Below, piece after piece: positions 1 to 8,692 of a stretch of DNA of 57,048 nucleotides. The DNA is from Planctomycetota bacterium (GTDB lineage: Bacteria > Planctomycetota > Phycisphaerae > UBA1845 > Fen-1342). The first letter of the stretch is position 1, and every line of letters starts with the position of its first letter. Where the stretch lies: the NCBI GenBank assembly GCA_018814045.1, contig JAHJAR010000187.1:1-57048 (forward strand). The letters are read 5' to 3'. The translations under genes were made by a program, and so were the position numbers. The notes below the pieces were generated by a model. That model ran no database searches and was not told the DNA's origin. It worked only from the letters and a program-made list of their open reading frames with translations.

Positions 1-46
1 AGGTATATATTTTTCTGTTTTTATTGCTTGCGTTTGCATTTTAAAA

Positions 47-322
47 TTATTTTTCCTTTGTTTTTTCTATCTCTTCTTGATGCCTTGCCATCTCTAATCT
101 GATTTCATCCATAATATGCGGCGGGATATTTTCATCTTTATTCCACCTTACTTCATCGATGTGTCCGCCATAAACGATTCCAAATTCTTCGACGGTAGCA
201 GAAAATTCATCCATATCATCACAGCTTGCAATCTTATTTATAACGGTGTCCCTGAGTTCTATATACCATTGGGAGGAATCTTTCATTTTAATATGTGCTT
301 CAAAAATAACGCCCCTCGACAC
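47..322 (-). CDS. Hypothetical 91-aa protein in AT-rich DNA
   Basis: I do not recognise this family. The protein is soluble and highly charged, and it ends in a Glu/Lys-rich probable helix (HQEEIEKTKEK). The DNA is strikingly AT-rich with A/T-ending codons, unlike every other gene here, which suggests recent transfer. The frame opens with a GTG at 320-322 inside a dispersed repeat, where an AGGGAG lies at ribosome-binding distance. The alternative ATG at 284-286 gives 79 residues and lies wholly inside the AT-rich DNA. The stop is TAA at 47-49. The gene could be an accessory-island cargo gene; its left neighbours lie outside the window. That it is a gene rests on the intact frame and AT-typical codon use. 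Confidence 0.5.
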   Translation of the reverse strand: MSRGVIFEAHIKMKDSSQWYIELRDTVINKIASCDDMDEFSATVEEFGIVYGGHIDEVRWNKDENIPPHIMDEIRLEMARHQEEIEKTKEK

Positions 323-376
323 AACCGCTCCCTGACGGTCGCGGCTCGGAAAGATGTCGTAATCGTGAGCCGCTAC
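321..376. repeat. Repeat family A, half copy
   Basis: This is the right half of a dispersed intergenic inverted repeat, with core CTCCCTGACGGTCGCGG at 329-345 and the tail GTAATCGTGAG at 359-369. The matching left half is absent. The DNA to the left switches abruptly to AT-rich sequence, so the element seems to have been cut by an insertion or rearrangement. Other copies lie at about 5093-5200, 36613-36757 and 56873-56950. Confidence 0.75.
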
Positions 377-377
377 A

Positions 378-3300
378 CTACTTCTCGGTCAGTTCGAGCG
401 CTCCGGCCCACTCGTCGCCAGGCGGAGTGATCAGGTATTGCGCCACCGCGTCGGCATACTGCCGCGCCGCCAGATCATCCGGGCTTCGCAGGCTGCACTG
501 CTTGAACGCCGCTTGTGCCTCCTCCCAGCGCCGTTGCTGGAACAGCGCCACCGCCGCGCCGAAGTCACGGGCGTATTCCCGCACTTGTTCGGCGACATCA
601 CCGTGGCGGCCGAGCAACTCGTACACCGGCACCGTCTGGCGCTTGCCCTTGACCTGCACGCCGCCGAGCCAGCGGAAGTCGAAACGCTCATCCACGGCGT
701 CACGCGTCGGCCCGCTGACCAGAACATGCGTGCCGTAGAACTTGTTGGCCGGCTCGAGCCGAGCGGCGACGTTCACCGAGTCGCCGATGCACGTGTAGTC
801 GTACTTCTGCTCCGAGCCGCACGGGCCGACGACGGCGTTGCCGGTCGCGACGCCGATGCGCAGAACCAGTTCGGCGAAGATCTCATCTCCCCCGGTCCGG
901 AGCTGTTCCTCGATCAGCGCCCGCAAGGCCGCGAGCAGATCGATGGAGGTCTCGCAGGCCCGGCGAGCATGGTCGGGCTGCGGGTAGATCACCGGATTCC
1001 AGAAGGCGAAGATGCCGTCGCCGATGAACTTGTTGATCATCGCCTCGTGGCCCAGCATGACTTCGCTGAAGCGTCCCAGGCAGATGTTCAGCACGTTCTG
1101 CGTCCGCTCGGCCCCGATCCGCTCCGATATCGTCGTGAACGCTCGCAGGTCGGTGAATACCGCCGTCACTTCACGCGACTCAGCCCGTTTGCAGAGCTCG
1201 GCGTCTTCGGCCATCTGGCGGGCGAGCGTGGATGAGGTGTACTGGCCGAGGGCCGTGGTGAGCTGACGCCGCTCTTTCTCGACGAACATGTGACGATAGA
1301 TCGTGATCGCCGCATAGGACGCGAGCATGGTGCCGACCGCGGGCGTCAGCGCGATCCAGTACGTCCAGCGCTGGAACGCCAACCCGCCCGCCAGGCCCAC
1401 ATAGACGACGATCAGCGCGAGCGTGACCAGCATGGCTTGCCGGGGGCGACGCCAGGTGCTCACCAGCGTCACCAGCATTCCCAGGATCGCGGCCCCCAGG
1501 GCGTTGCGGGCCGGCGAGGCCCACGTCACCAGCCGCCCTGAGAGCAGCCCGTTCAGCAGGTCGTAGTGGGCATAGACGCCCGGGGCACGCTCGAGCGTCG
1601 GGATCGGCGTCATGTCGGCCAACGAAGTGGCGGTGTAGCCGATCAGACAAATACGTCCGGCGAGGCGCTCTCGCAGCCGCAGCAGCGTGCGCTCGATCTC
1701 GGCCTGCAAGCGGACATTAGCGGCGCGGTAATGGTCGAGCTGGGCTCGCTCCAGCTCGTCGTGGATGAGCTGCACGTTGTCCAGGGCCAGCTCGTCTTCC
1801 AACGACATCTCCTGCGCCGGAAGCTGGGACAGCCGCTGATATTCGCGCTCGACTTGCGCCAGCGCGGCGTTCTCGCGTGCGTCGATCGCCTTCTGCGCGG
1901 CCTCCACGCGGGGACGCAGCACGCGTATGGCCTCGCTGTCGCGTCGGTAGCAAGCCAGGCGATATGCATCGCGCAGGTCTTTCGCCTCGATAACCAGGTC
2001 CTGGTAGGCCTCGCTATCGGGGAAATAGGCACTTGAGAGCAGGCGCTCCAACACGTCGCGGATGACGCGCTCGTTCTGCGCGATTTGGTGGCGACGATAG
2101 GCCACTTCCCACAACTTGGCCGCGGGAACATGCCGTGAAACCGCCGGTTGCCGGGCCGCTTCAAAACGGCGTGGTGGCAGCCATGGCACCAACGCGCGGC
2201 CGCGCTCGTCGATCTGGATCGTCAGCGTCTCGTGCGGGCCGCGGCGCGGCCGCAGCACCAACTTATTGCCCGTTACCGAGATCTCCTCACCCTTGACCCC
2301 AAGCAGGTCGCACGCCAGCCCGAATGCCAACTGGGGTAGGTAGTGCTCATGGTGACGAACCAGCAGCGGCATGCGGCGCGTGATGCCGTCGATGTCGGGC
2401 TCGAAGACGACGAAGCCGCAGCGGCGCGCCGCCCGGGCGTGAAAGTAGTACACGGGCGTAATGGCCGTGATCGACTCCATCCGCTGGCCAACCGCGGGCG
2501 ACAGGGTGAACGCCGAGCGGACCGTGGCCTCGTAGCCCAGCACCTCGCGCAGGGCCAGAATCACGGCCTCCTTGAAGGGCGTATCGTGCTCGAACGGCTT
2601 CTTGGTCAATTGGCCGTGCAGTTGACGAATCAGCACTGGAGCGGGCTCGCGCCAGCGTAGCGGCTCGGCCTCCAACCAGGTGCGAATGTACTCGCGCAGC
2701 ACAAACTGACGACAGGGCTCGAAGACCTCCTCAACGAAGCTCGCCGGCAGCTTCAGCTCGTCCACCAGGCCCTCGGCCGTGCGCGTGCGTTGCCGCGCGA
2801 TGGCTTCCACGACGCGGGCGCGCGCGAGTGGTTGCGGGTCTTCCCAGGTCTTCGCGGACTTGGCGGCGGCGCGGCTGTTGGCCGTTATGCGCTCGGAGAG
2901 GTCGTCCGCCCGGGCCTGGTCGCCCAGCGCGAGAGCTCCCAGCAGGTCCTGGAACTCCTCGCCGCGCTCGACGTCGAAGACGGCGTAGTGGAAGGCCAAG
3001 TAGACGCTGCCCGCCGCCGCCGCCGCGGCGCGGAGCTCGTAGTCGGGATAAACCAGTTCCGCGTTCTCAGGCGTCAGCTCCAGCGGATCGCCCACGATAT
3101 CGAGATGCCGGGCCGTCTCGGTCCGGACGCTCTCGCCCTCGACGAAGGTGAGGTCGACGAGGATGGCTTTGGCACCCGCTTCGGCGGCCACGGCGATGAG
3201 CGCGCTCTGGCGATCCCGCGGCCACGGCCAGCGGCCCACCAACTCGAGCGATCCGTCATCAACGTCGATCCGCACCAGGTCGTCGCGCTCGGTGGCCGAG

Positions 3301-3443
3301 TTGGCGTAGCGGAAGCGCAGATCGAGGGTGCGCAACTCCAGCCAGTCGAGCCCACCCAGGGCGTAGGTCAGGATCACCACGGCCGTAGCCAATAGGCCAA
3401 GGAGAGCCGTCCGAAGCCGCGCGCGCAGTTGCCTATGCGTCAC
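378..3443 (-). CDS. CHASE2-domain class III adenylate/guanylate cyclase
   Basis: Likely makes a cyclic nucleotide in response to an extracytoplasmic signal. An N-terminal membrane anchor (about residues 12-32) is followed by a large CHASE2 sensor region (to about 620) with an internal helical stretch rich in Arg/Glu/Leu. Two or three membrane segments follow at about 645-720, then a class III cyclase domain at about 755-945. Visible cyclase motifs are FTDLRAF (first metal Asp), NKFIGDGIFAFW (substrate Lys and second metal Asp) and CIGDSVNVAARLE (transition-state Asn/Arg). The short C-terminal extension looks helical and TPR-like. The Lys before the GDG motif favours ATP as substrate, but this is not decisive. 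The length of 1021 residues is usual for CHASE2 cyclases with an expanded sensor. The gene stands alone on the minus strand. Confidence 0.93.
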   Translation of the reverse strand: MTHRQLRARLRTALLGLLATAVVILTYALGGLDWLELRTLDLRFRYANSATERDDLVRIDVDDGSLELVGRWPWPRDRQSALIAVAAEAGAKAILVDLTFVEGESVRTETARHLDIVGDPLELTPENAELVYPDYELRAAAAAAGSVYLAFHYAVFDVERGEEFQDLLGALALGDQARADDLSERITANSRAAAKSAKTWEDPQPLARARVVEAIARQRTRTAEGLVDELKLPASFVEEVFEPCRQFVLREYIRTWLEAEPLRWREPAPVLIRQLHGQLTKKPFEHDTPFKEAVILALREVLGYEATVRSAFTLSPAVGQRMESITAITPVYYFHARAARRCGFVVFEPDIDGITRRMPLLVRHHEHYLPQLAFGLACDLLGVKGEEISVTGNKLVLRPRRGPHETLTIQIDERGRALVPWLPPRRFEAARQPAVSRHVPAAKLWEVAYRRHQIAQNERVIRDVLERLLSSAYFPDSEAYQDLVIEAKDLRDAYRLACYRRDSEAIRVLRPRVEAAQKAIDARENAALAQVEREYQRLSQLPAQEMSLEDELALDNVQLIHDELERAQLDHYRAANVRLQAEIERTLLRLRERLAGRICLIGYTATSLADMTPIPTLERAPGVYAHYDLLNGLLSGRLVTWASPARNALGAAILGMLVTLVSTWRRPRQAMLVTLALIVVYVGLAGGLAFQRWTYWIALTPAVGTMLASYAAITIYRHMFVEKERRQLTTALGQYTSSTLARQMAEDAELCKRAESREVTAVFTDLRAFTTISERIGAERTQNVLNICLGRFSEVMLGHEAMINKFIGDGIFAFWNPVIYPQPDHARRACETSIDLLAALRALIEEQLRTGGDEIFAELVLRIGVATGNAVVGPCGSEQKYDYTCIGDSVNVAARLEPANKFYGTHVLVSGPTRDAVDERFDFRWLGGVQVKGKRQTVPVYELLGRHGDVAEQVREYARDFGAAVALFQQRRWEEAQAAFKQCSLRSPDDLAARQYADAVAQYLITPPGDEWAGALELTEK

Positions 3444-3499
3444 AGGTGACTATGTTGGCGACTGCGGCAAACGACGCAAGCCGACCGCCGGAGAAAGTG

Positions 3500-3993
3500 T
3501 AGAGGTGGGAACGCGGGCTACGCTGTCCGCAGGCGGCTGGAGCGGGCGAGCGTCAGGATGGTGCGTAGGCGCCACATGGGACTGGGCGATTCGGCAGGCC
3601 TCCTCCAACGCCGTGTCCGAGTGCCGATGCGTCAGGCTCACCAGCCCGATCAGCACGCGCAGGCCGGGAATGCCGCGGACCTCGAGTATGGCCACGGCCC
3701 ACCGCTCGGTGCTGCTCCCAATCTGGCGGGCCTTGCGCAGCCACCACGCCGCGCCGCATTCGAGGCCGCCGCGCTTCCTCGGCGGGGATGTGGCGGTCGT
3801 CGGTGGCGAAGCGACCCGGCTCCCGCTGGGCATGGACGGCGATCTGCTGAAGCTGCTTATTGAAGAGGCGGACGACGTGCCCGTCCCAGCGGACCCAGAC
3901 CCGCTGGCCGAGGTCGTCCGTCCGCACCGGCTCATCTGTCGGACGATGGCCCACTGGGGGCAACGCCTGGTGGCGTCTGGACGTTTCGTCCAA
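3500..3993 (-). pseudogene. IS21-family IstA transposase relic (frameshifted)
   Basis: Two minus-strand frames together recall the C-terminal part of IS21 IstA transposases. The first reads RVWVRWDGHVVRLFNKQLQQ, then IAVHAQREPGRF and HIPAEE (to about 3775). A frameshift near 3775-3784 moves the match to the other frame, which reads KARQIGSSTERWAVAILEV, then GLRVLIGLVSLTHRHS, and fades near 3550. Catalytic N-terminal parts, the IstB ATPase gene and recognisable terminal inverted repeats are all missing, so the element is dead. The identification comes from remembered IstA consensus wording and should be confirmed by a translated search. Confidence 0.75.
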
Positions 3994-4234
3994 CTAATCC
4001 TGCCGCGCTGGAAACTGGCGGCAATCCTCGCCCGCCATAAACCATAACATGTTAACTACAAACGATTTAGCTGCACATCCGGCCAGCCACGCGCGCTGGC
4101 AACTTTTGCCACGGCACCCCAATAATACTCCCGCGACCGCGAATCCCATCGCGTAACGACGCCTCGCACTTCGTCGATAGGCCTGACTGACACACGCCAC
4201 GACGTCGGGGCAAACTAGCGATGGGAGTGTCGCG

Positions 4235-4924
4235 ATGAGTACTATGCCTTCTGTGATCGTCAAGAAGGGCGGGGTCCTGAGTGCCCTGGCATACGGGTTC
4301 TTCACCTTCCTGACCACCACCGTGGTCTGCGCAAGCTGTCTGGCCTTCTACGGCCTGGTGATCGTTGACACCAAGACGAGCGATGTGCTGGCCTTCGCCA
4401 ATGGGCTGAGTGACGGCGCATTCAGCGCGCTGACGGAATTGCATAAGTCGCTGCCCGAGTGGCAGAAGGCGCTGCCACCCGCGTTGGCCGACAGCATCAA
4501 CGACCGTCGCGATCCCGGCTACCGCGAGCAACTCGACGTCCGCGTGCGCATCGTCGATGACGAAGAATCCCGCACTTCCGCCCTGGCCGTGATCGAGGTC
4601 ACCAACAACGGCACCAAGACAATCTCCCTCATGACCGCGCGGATCATTTTGGATGACGAGCGCGGCGTGCCCGTACGCGAACTCGCGACATTCGTGGCTA
4701 CGCCACTGGCGCTGTGCGACGACGAGTGGCGGGGACCGCTGCTCCCGGATGAAACCCGGCGCTTCACGCGCCGCGTCCAGCGCTCCGCCTCGGAAATGAC
4801 CGCGTCGATCGAGATCACCGAGCTGCGCGTCTGGGCCGGGGACGAAGCAGCGCCGACGGCGGCGCCCGTCTCCGCTGAGGGGTCCTTGTCGATCAGCCCG
4901 TTGTTGGTTCCACATCTCCTGTAA
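4235..4924 (+). CDS. Hypothetical single-pass membrane protein
   Basis: I do not recognise a named family. The 229-residue protein has one strong transmembrane helix near the N-terminus (about residues 15-43). It is followed by a linker and a soluble domain of alternating strands with a core EVTNNGTKTISLMTARI, which resembles FxLYD-type or other immunoglobulin-like anchored domains. A GGGAG sequence at 4223-4227 fits the ATG at 4235. The gene stands alone, bounded by the IS21 relic on the left and by a strong hairpin plus a dispersed repeat on the right. A surface or periplasmic sensor or anchor role is possible but not shown. Confidence 0.65.
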   Translation: MSTMPSVIVKKGGVLSALAYGFFTFLTTTVVCASCLAFYGLVIVDTKTSDVLAFANGLSDGAFSALTELHKSLPEWQKALPPALADSINDRRDPGYREQLDVRVRIVDDEESRTSALAVIEVTNNGTKTISLMTARIILDDERGVPVRELATFVATPLALCDDEWRGPLLPDETRRFTRRVQRSASEMTASIEITELRVWAGDEAAPTAAPVSAEGSLSISPLLVPHLL

Positions 4925-4960
4925 GGCACAGGGCGGTCGCCAGGGCTGGTGGCTGCCCAC

Positions 4961-5002
4961 GGACGGGGTCACCGCGGTGCGTTGCCGCGGTGATACCCGT
5001 CC
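4961..5002. terminator. Strong intergenic hairpin between convergent genes
   Basis: A nearly perfect inverted repeat: 4969-4977 (TCACCGCGG) pairs with 4985-4993 (CCGCGGTGA), and 4961-4967 (GGACGGG) pairs with 4996-5002 (CCCGTCC). The loop is about 7 bases and there is one small internal mismatch. It sits just after the plus-strand gene ending at 4924 and before the 3' end of mcsB. There is no T-run on either side, so it may stabilise 3' ends or be a Rho-assisted stop rather than a classical intrinsic terminator. Confidence 0.5.
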
Positions 5003-5092
5003 GCTTGTATGACTGCCATTCCCGCGAATACTGTCTCGACAACGAGATGGCGTCCGGGCACGGCCCCAAACACGCGGCCTGCCCTGGCGCGG

Positions 5093-5200
5093 GGTCTCAC
5101 AATTACGATGTCCATCCGAGCCGCGACCGCCAGGGAGTGATTGTGCCGAGAACCGGTCGGCGCCGCCGGCAACCGCTCCCTGACGGTCGCGGCTCGGTTC
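5093..5200. repeat. Repeat family A, stem-loop copy
   Basis: Arms 5116-5137 (CCGAGCCGCGACCGCCAGGGAG) and 5176-5197 are reverse complements with one mismatch over 22 bases. They flank a loop that carries GAGAACCGGTCGGCGCCGCCG. The outer left arm TCTCACAATTACGATGTC is present; the outer right arm is missing. The copy lies between convergent genes, directly behind the mcsB stop codon. Confidence 0.8.
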
Positions 5201-5213
5201 CCGTTAGGGGCTC

Positions 5214-6275
5214 TTAGTTTTGGCTCAGGCGGGCGCGGAAAAGCGCGGCGCGGGCGGTACTGCGCTGTTCGCCGTTCAACCGCTCGCCTTGCAGCTTCTG
5301 AAGGTGAGCGGGCTGCATCTGGATGAACAACTCGTTCACCGTGCGCAGGTCCACGCTGCTGAGGCGCCCGACATGCAACCCCATGCGCACGTGCGAGAGA
5401 TGCTGCATCGCCTCTTTCGAGCTCATCAGCCGGGCGCTGCACAGTGCCCCCATGGCGCGCCAGATCTTGTCATCCAGGGCGTGCAGTCGATTCGTGAGCA
5501 GGGCGTCGCGCGCCGCCTGCTCATACTCCACTATCTTCGGAATCACCACGCGCCGAAAATCGTCGATGATCTCGGCTTCGGTCCGGCCCAGCGTGATCTG
5601 GTTGGACACCTGGAAGAAGTCGCCCAGCGCTTGCGTGCCTTCGCCGTGCAGCCCGCGGATGGCGAGCTTCATGGCCGTGGCGGCCTGTCCCACCTTCTCC
5701 AACTCGTTGGTCAATTGCAGCGCCGGCAGATGCAGCATGACCGACACGCGGATACCAGTACCTACATTCGTAGGACAGGCGGTCAGATACCCGTACTGCG
5801 GGTGAAACTCGAAGTCCACGTGCTCGTCGAGTGCGTCATCGATCGCGTTGATCTCGTCCCACGTCTCATCGAGTCGCAGGCCGCTGTGCATGACCTGCAA
5901 ACGAACGTGATCCTCCTCGTTGACCATCAGGGCCGATGCTTCGCCGGGATGAAACGCGACCAGACGAGAACCGCTGCCCTCGGCGTGCTGGCGGCTGATC
6001 AGGTGGCGCTCGACCAGCAGCGTGCGATCCAACTCGTCCAACTCGTCGATGTTCAGGTGGTAGAAGTCCTCCAGACCGCGCGCCTTGCGCAGCGCCGCCT
6101 CGAGCGTGGCGACCACCTCCGCCCGCTGGTCCGCATCCGCCCGCACCAGAAACGGGAAACCGCGCAGATTGCGCGCCAGGCGAATGCGGGTCGAGATCAC
6201 AATCTCGTGCATGGGCCCGTCGCCCCGCAACCATTCCCCCGCCTGTCGCACGACTTCATCGATGGGAGAGCTCAC
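5214..6275 (-). CDS. mcsB: McsB protein-arginine kinase
   Basis: McsB phosphorylates arginine residues on proteins using ATP and, in Firmicutes, marks them for ClpCP degradation. The 353-residue sequence has the phosphagen-kinase fold signatures: ISTRIRLARNLRGFPF near residue 26, the active-site cysteine motif CPTNVGTGIR near 165-175, and ARLMSSKEAMQHLSHVRMGL in the phospho-arginine-recognition region. The start codon is GTG at 6275, and its GTGA overlaps the mcsA stop (TGA), so translation is probably coupled. The length matches Bacillus-type McsB. Neither ctsR nor clpC is adjacent, so targets and regulation cannot be read from the context. Confidence 0.95.
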   Translation of the reverse strand: MSSPIDEVVRQAGEWLRGDGPMHEIVISTRIRLARNLRGFPFLVRADADQRAEVVATLEAALRKARGLEDFYHLNIDELDELDRTLLVERHLISRQHAEGSGSRLVAFHPGEASALMVNEEDHVRLQVMHSGLRLDETWDEINAIDDALDEHVDFEFHPQYGYLTACPTNVGTGIRVSVMLHLPALQLTNELEKVGQAATAMKLAIRGLHGEGTQALGDFFQVSNQITLGRTEAEIIDDFRRVVIPKIVEYEQAARDALLTNRLHALDDKIWRAMGALCSARLMSSKEAMQHLSHVRMGLHVGRLSSVDLRTVNELFIQMQPAHLQKLQGERLNGEQRSTARAALFRARLSQN

Positions 6276-6772
6276 GCCGTCTCCATTGTACGAATGCGAT
6301 CGCGCAGTTCCGCCGCCCGCTCATAGTCCTCAGCGACAACCGCCTCTTCGAGCTGTCGCCTCAGGTGGCGAATGTCCTGCTGGCTGGTGCGCTGCACGCC
6401 CAGCGAGCGGGGGACCTTTCCAGTATGGTGCAAGCCCCCGTCATGCGTGTGCTCAAGCAGCTTCGCCAGGGGCTCGCGGAAGACCTCGTAGTCATTGGCG
6501 CAGCCCAGCATTCCCTGGTTGCGAAACTCGATGTAGCTGATCCCGCACTCCTCGCAGATCAGGTTGCTCAGCTTCGCCGCCCCGCTCTTCGACCCCGCCA
6601 CGAAGTGGCCCAGAATGTCGTTGATGTTGACGGGGGCCTTCTGAATCTGCAGCAACCCCTCTTCAACCGCGCAGTTCTCGCACAGGTGCCGCTCAACCTT
6701 GGCACCACCAGGTTCCAGGTTGGTCAAGTGAAAAGTCGCCTGAGATTTCTTGCAGCGTTCGCACAATCCCAT
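6272..6772 (-). CDS. mcsA: McsA, zinc-binding UVR-domain activator of McsB
   Basis: McsA activates the McsB kinase and can bind metals. The 166-residue protein begins with a CERC...CENC pair (residues 4-33) and has a further CEEC and a lone Cys in the middle. It ends in a UVR motif (about 127-163, with the pattern LRRQLEEAVVAEDYERAAEL), which is the usual McsA layout. The gene is first in a two-gene unit: its TGA stop overlaps the mcsB GTG by four bases. A sigma-70-like promoter lies 40-70 bases upstream. No CIRCE or CtsR-box sequence was seen in front of it. Confidence 0.93.
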   Translation of the reverse strand: MGLCERCKKSQATFHLTNLEPGGAKVERHLCENCAVEEGLLQIQKAPVNINDILGHFVAGSKSGAAKLSNLICEECGISYIEFRNQGMLGCANDYEVFREPLAKLLEHTHDGGLHHTGKVPRSLGVQRTSQQDIRHLRRQLEEAVVAEDYERAAELRDRIRTMETA

Positions 6773-6814
6773 CAGAAAAACTCCACCACCGTCCGGAGCC
6801 CTTCGTCACGATCG

Positions 6815-6843
6815 ATGCTAGATCGTCACCGCGCGGGCGTCAA
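6815..6843 (-). promoter_or_regulatory. Predicted sigma-70-type promoter of mcsA-mcsB
   Basis: On the minus strand, TTGACG (6838-6843) is followed by a 17-base spacer and TAGCAT (6815-6820). Transcription would start near 6808 and leave a leader of about 36 bases. The -35 matches five of six consensus bases and the -10 four of six. Predicted by eye only. Confidence 0.5.
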
Positions 6844-6885
6844 GTAACCGCACCCCCCGCCCATGCCACCAGTCGAGTCCCGCGC

Positions 6886-8670
6886 TCAAGGCGACCGCAC
6901 CGGCGGCCCGCTGTTCACCTCAATCAACATCGACGAGTTGACCACGCGCGGAATGCTGAACAGCAGCCGGCCCTGCCGATCACGTCCAAGACCAGAAACG
7001 ATCCGCCCATCCGCGTAGACCCAGCAGCCTTGGCCCATCGTCCCGTGCACGCGAAAGACCGGCTCATATCGCAGTTGCCGGCCGGGCTCAAACGTGAATC
7101 GCAGAACATTCCCCGCCAACTCAAGCTCATGACAACCTTCAGACTCGTTGTACCCGTCACCGTCGAGGTCGCCAGTAACATCCATTATCAGACGACCGGC
7201 CAGCGGCGCAACCGCTGCCGGATTCTGGTAGTCGGCCGCCAGCGACTCGGCCTCCGGCGCCGCTTCAACATCGCGCGGCCAGAAGCGAAGCAAGTGCGCC
7301 GTACTGACGCTCTCCTGGACCGCACGGTTGCCCACAACCATCACCTGGCGACGTTCATCGCCCGAACGCCACAGGCGCTGTCGCTCCGCCAGCGCAGCAT
7401 CGGCCAACGTCCACAGCAGATCGGCCCGCTCAGCCCCACGCCGGGCCAGCAGCACAAACTTGGCCGGTGCCCGATCGACCTCGGCGGCAGGGGCCGGCAC
7501 CCATTGGAATCCGGCGCGGCCGTTCAGCGCCACGGCATACCCCATCAACGGCGCCCCCCAATCGCGTGCCGCCAGATTGGACGTCGCCTGAACATACACG
7601 GCACCGGTCGGATAGATAGTGTAGGTCCAGGAGTGACCGCGCACCGGCTCTGCTCCCGCCGCCGGTCCATCATCCTGGGCGGGCTCTCCGAAGCTGTGCT
7701 CACCGACGATGACCACGCGGAATTCGCTCATTTCCTCGATGCGCTGGGTCGCAAAACGCGCCCGTCCAGATTCATACAGCTCGCGCATCCACGTGATCTC
7801 CGGGGCGTCGTCGCGGACATCCCAATCCTCGTCGAGTAACACAGGCCGCGGCCCCAGACCATCGCGAAGCGTCAAGTTCTGCTCGCCGTCGGCGTACCAA
7901 CTCGCGATCACGCCGTCGGCAAAAGCCAGGTCAAACCGCCCGCGGGCGCCCACGTGGATTCGCCGCCCCTGTGTATATACATAAAGTTGGCCGCTCGTCG
8001 CGTCCTCTCCCATCAGATGACGCGTGTTGTCCGCCAGAATCAGATCGTCGAGATACAGGTCGACCGCCTCTGTGCTCGTCGGAGCCTGCCAGGTCAGCGC
8101 GCGCACGTCAGCGAGATCAACGGCGTCGCCGATTTCGGCCAGATCGAAACGGTGAAGATTCCAGCCCGGTTTGGTGTGGATAGTGCTTGTCCACCGCAGC
8201 AGATGGTCTCTTCCACTGCAAACTGAGAATTCCAGCGCCACCGCTTCCCGCGGCCCGTAAACGCTCAGCAGGAGAACCGCGTAGCCGGTCCAGTCGCGGA
8301 TCAACGCCAACTCTTCCGAACGCTTTCCATCGAACCGCAATACGTCGTCCGGCCCGGCGAGGCGGGCCTTCAGCCCCCCGGCGCCGGTCTCGTTCCGGCT
8401 GCGCAGCACGCTCAGTGATGGCTGCTCCCGCCCATCTTCCTCGCCGTCCGAACCTACTGCGCGAAAGAGCTTCGCCTGCTCGGTCGACTCGAAATGCGCC
8501 AAACTGACGAAGCGGCCCGACTCCAGGTCGGCGTACGCCTTGCGCATGCGATCAAGTACCGGCGTCAGTCCATCGGCGTTTCGCCCGCCGCCGCCCAGAG
8601 ACTCGCAACCGACAAGCAGCAGCCCCGGCAGCACCACCACCAACGCTGCTGATACGCGCCGGAACCGCAC
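6886..8670 (-). CDS. Hypothetical lipoprotein of about 594 residues
   Basis: Function not recognised. The reading frame stays open into the upstream dehydrogenase gene. I place the start at the GTG at 8668-8670, which gives an Arg-rich n-region, a hydrophobic core and the lipobox LVGC around residues 19-22. A GAGG lies 10 bases upstream of this GTG. The mature protein is acidic and strand-rich. The middle section (YLDDLILADNTRHL) resembles carbohydrate-binding or galactose-binding-like jelly-rolls, and the C-terminal part contains DVTGDLDGDGYNESEG, a calcium-loop-like motif. It follows lpd by about 20 bases on the same strand and may be cotranscribed with it. The likely location is the periplasmic or outer-membrane surface. 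Confidence 0.7.
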   Translation of the reverse strand: MRFRRVSAALVVVLPGLLLVGCESLGGGGRNADGLTPVLDRMRKAYADLESGRFVSLAHFESTEQAKLFRAVGSDGEEDGREQPSLSVLRSRNETGAGGLKARLAGPDDVLRFDGKRSEELALIRDWTGYAVLLLSVYGPREAVALEFSVCSGRDHLLRWTSTIHTKPGWNLHRFDLAEIGDAVDLADVRALTWQAPTSTEAVDLYLDDLILADNTRHLMGEDATSGQLYVYTQGRRIHVGARGRFDLAFADGVIASWYADGEQNLTLRDGLGPRPVLLDEDWDVRDDAPEITWMRELYESGRARFATQRIEEMSEFRVVIVGEHSFGEPAQDDGPAAGAEPVRGHSWTYTIYPTGAVYVQATSNLAARDWGAPLMGYAVALNGRAGFQWVPAPAAEVDRAPAKFVLLARRGAERADLLWTLADAALAERQRLWRSGDERRQVMVVGNRAVQESVSTAHLLRFWPRDVEAAPEAESLAADYQNPAAVAPLAGRLIMDVTGDLDGDGYNESEGCHELELAGNVLRFTFEPGRQLRYEPVFRVHGTMGQGCWVYADGRIVSGLGRDRQGRLLFSIPRVVNSSMLIEVNSGPPVRSP

Positions 8671-8692
8671 GCACCGCCGACCTCGGCGCCGG

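Noticed and set aside
438..1235. A 265-codon plus-strand frame
   Set aside because: It is antisense to the cyclase catalytic domain; composition is typical of a shadow frame.
4067..4972. A 301-codon minus-strand frame opposite the small membrane-protein gene
   Set aside because: The plus-strand frame has a ribosome-binding site, a membrane helix and coherent secondary structure. The minus frame is low-complexity and lacks features.
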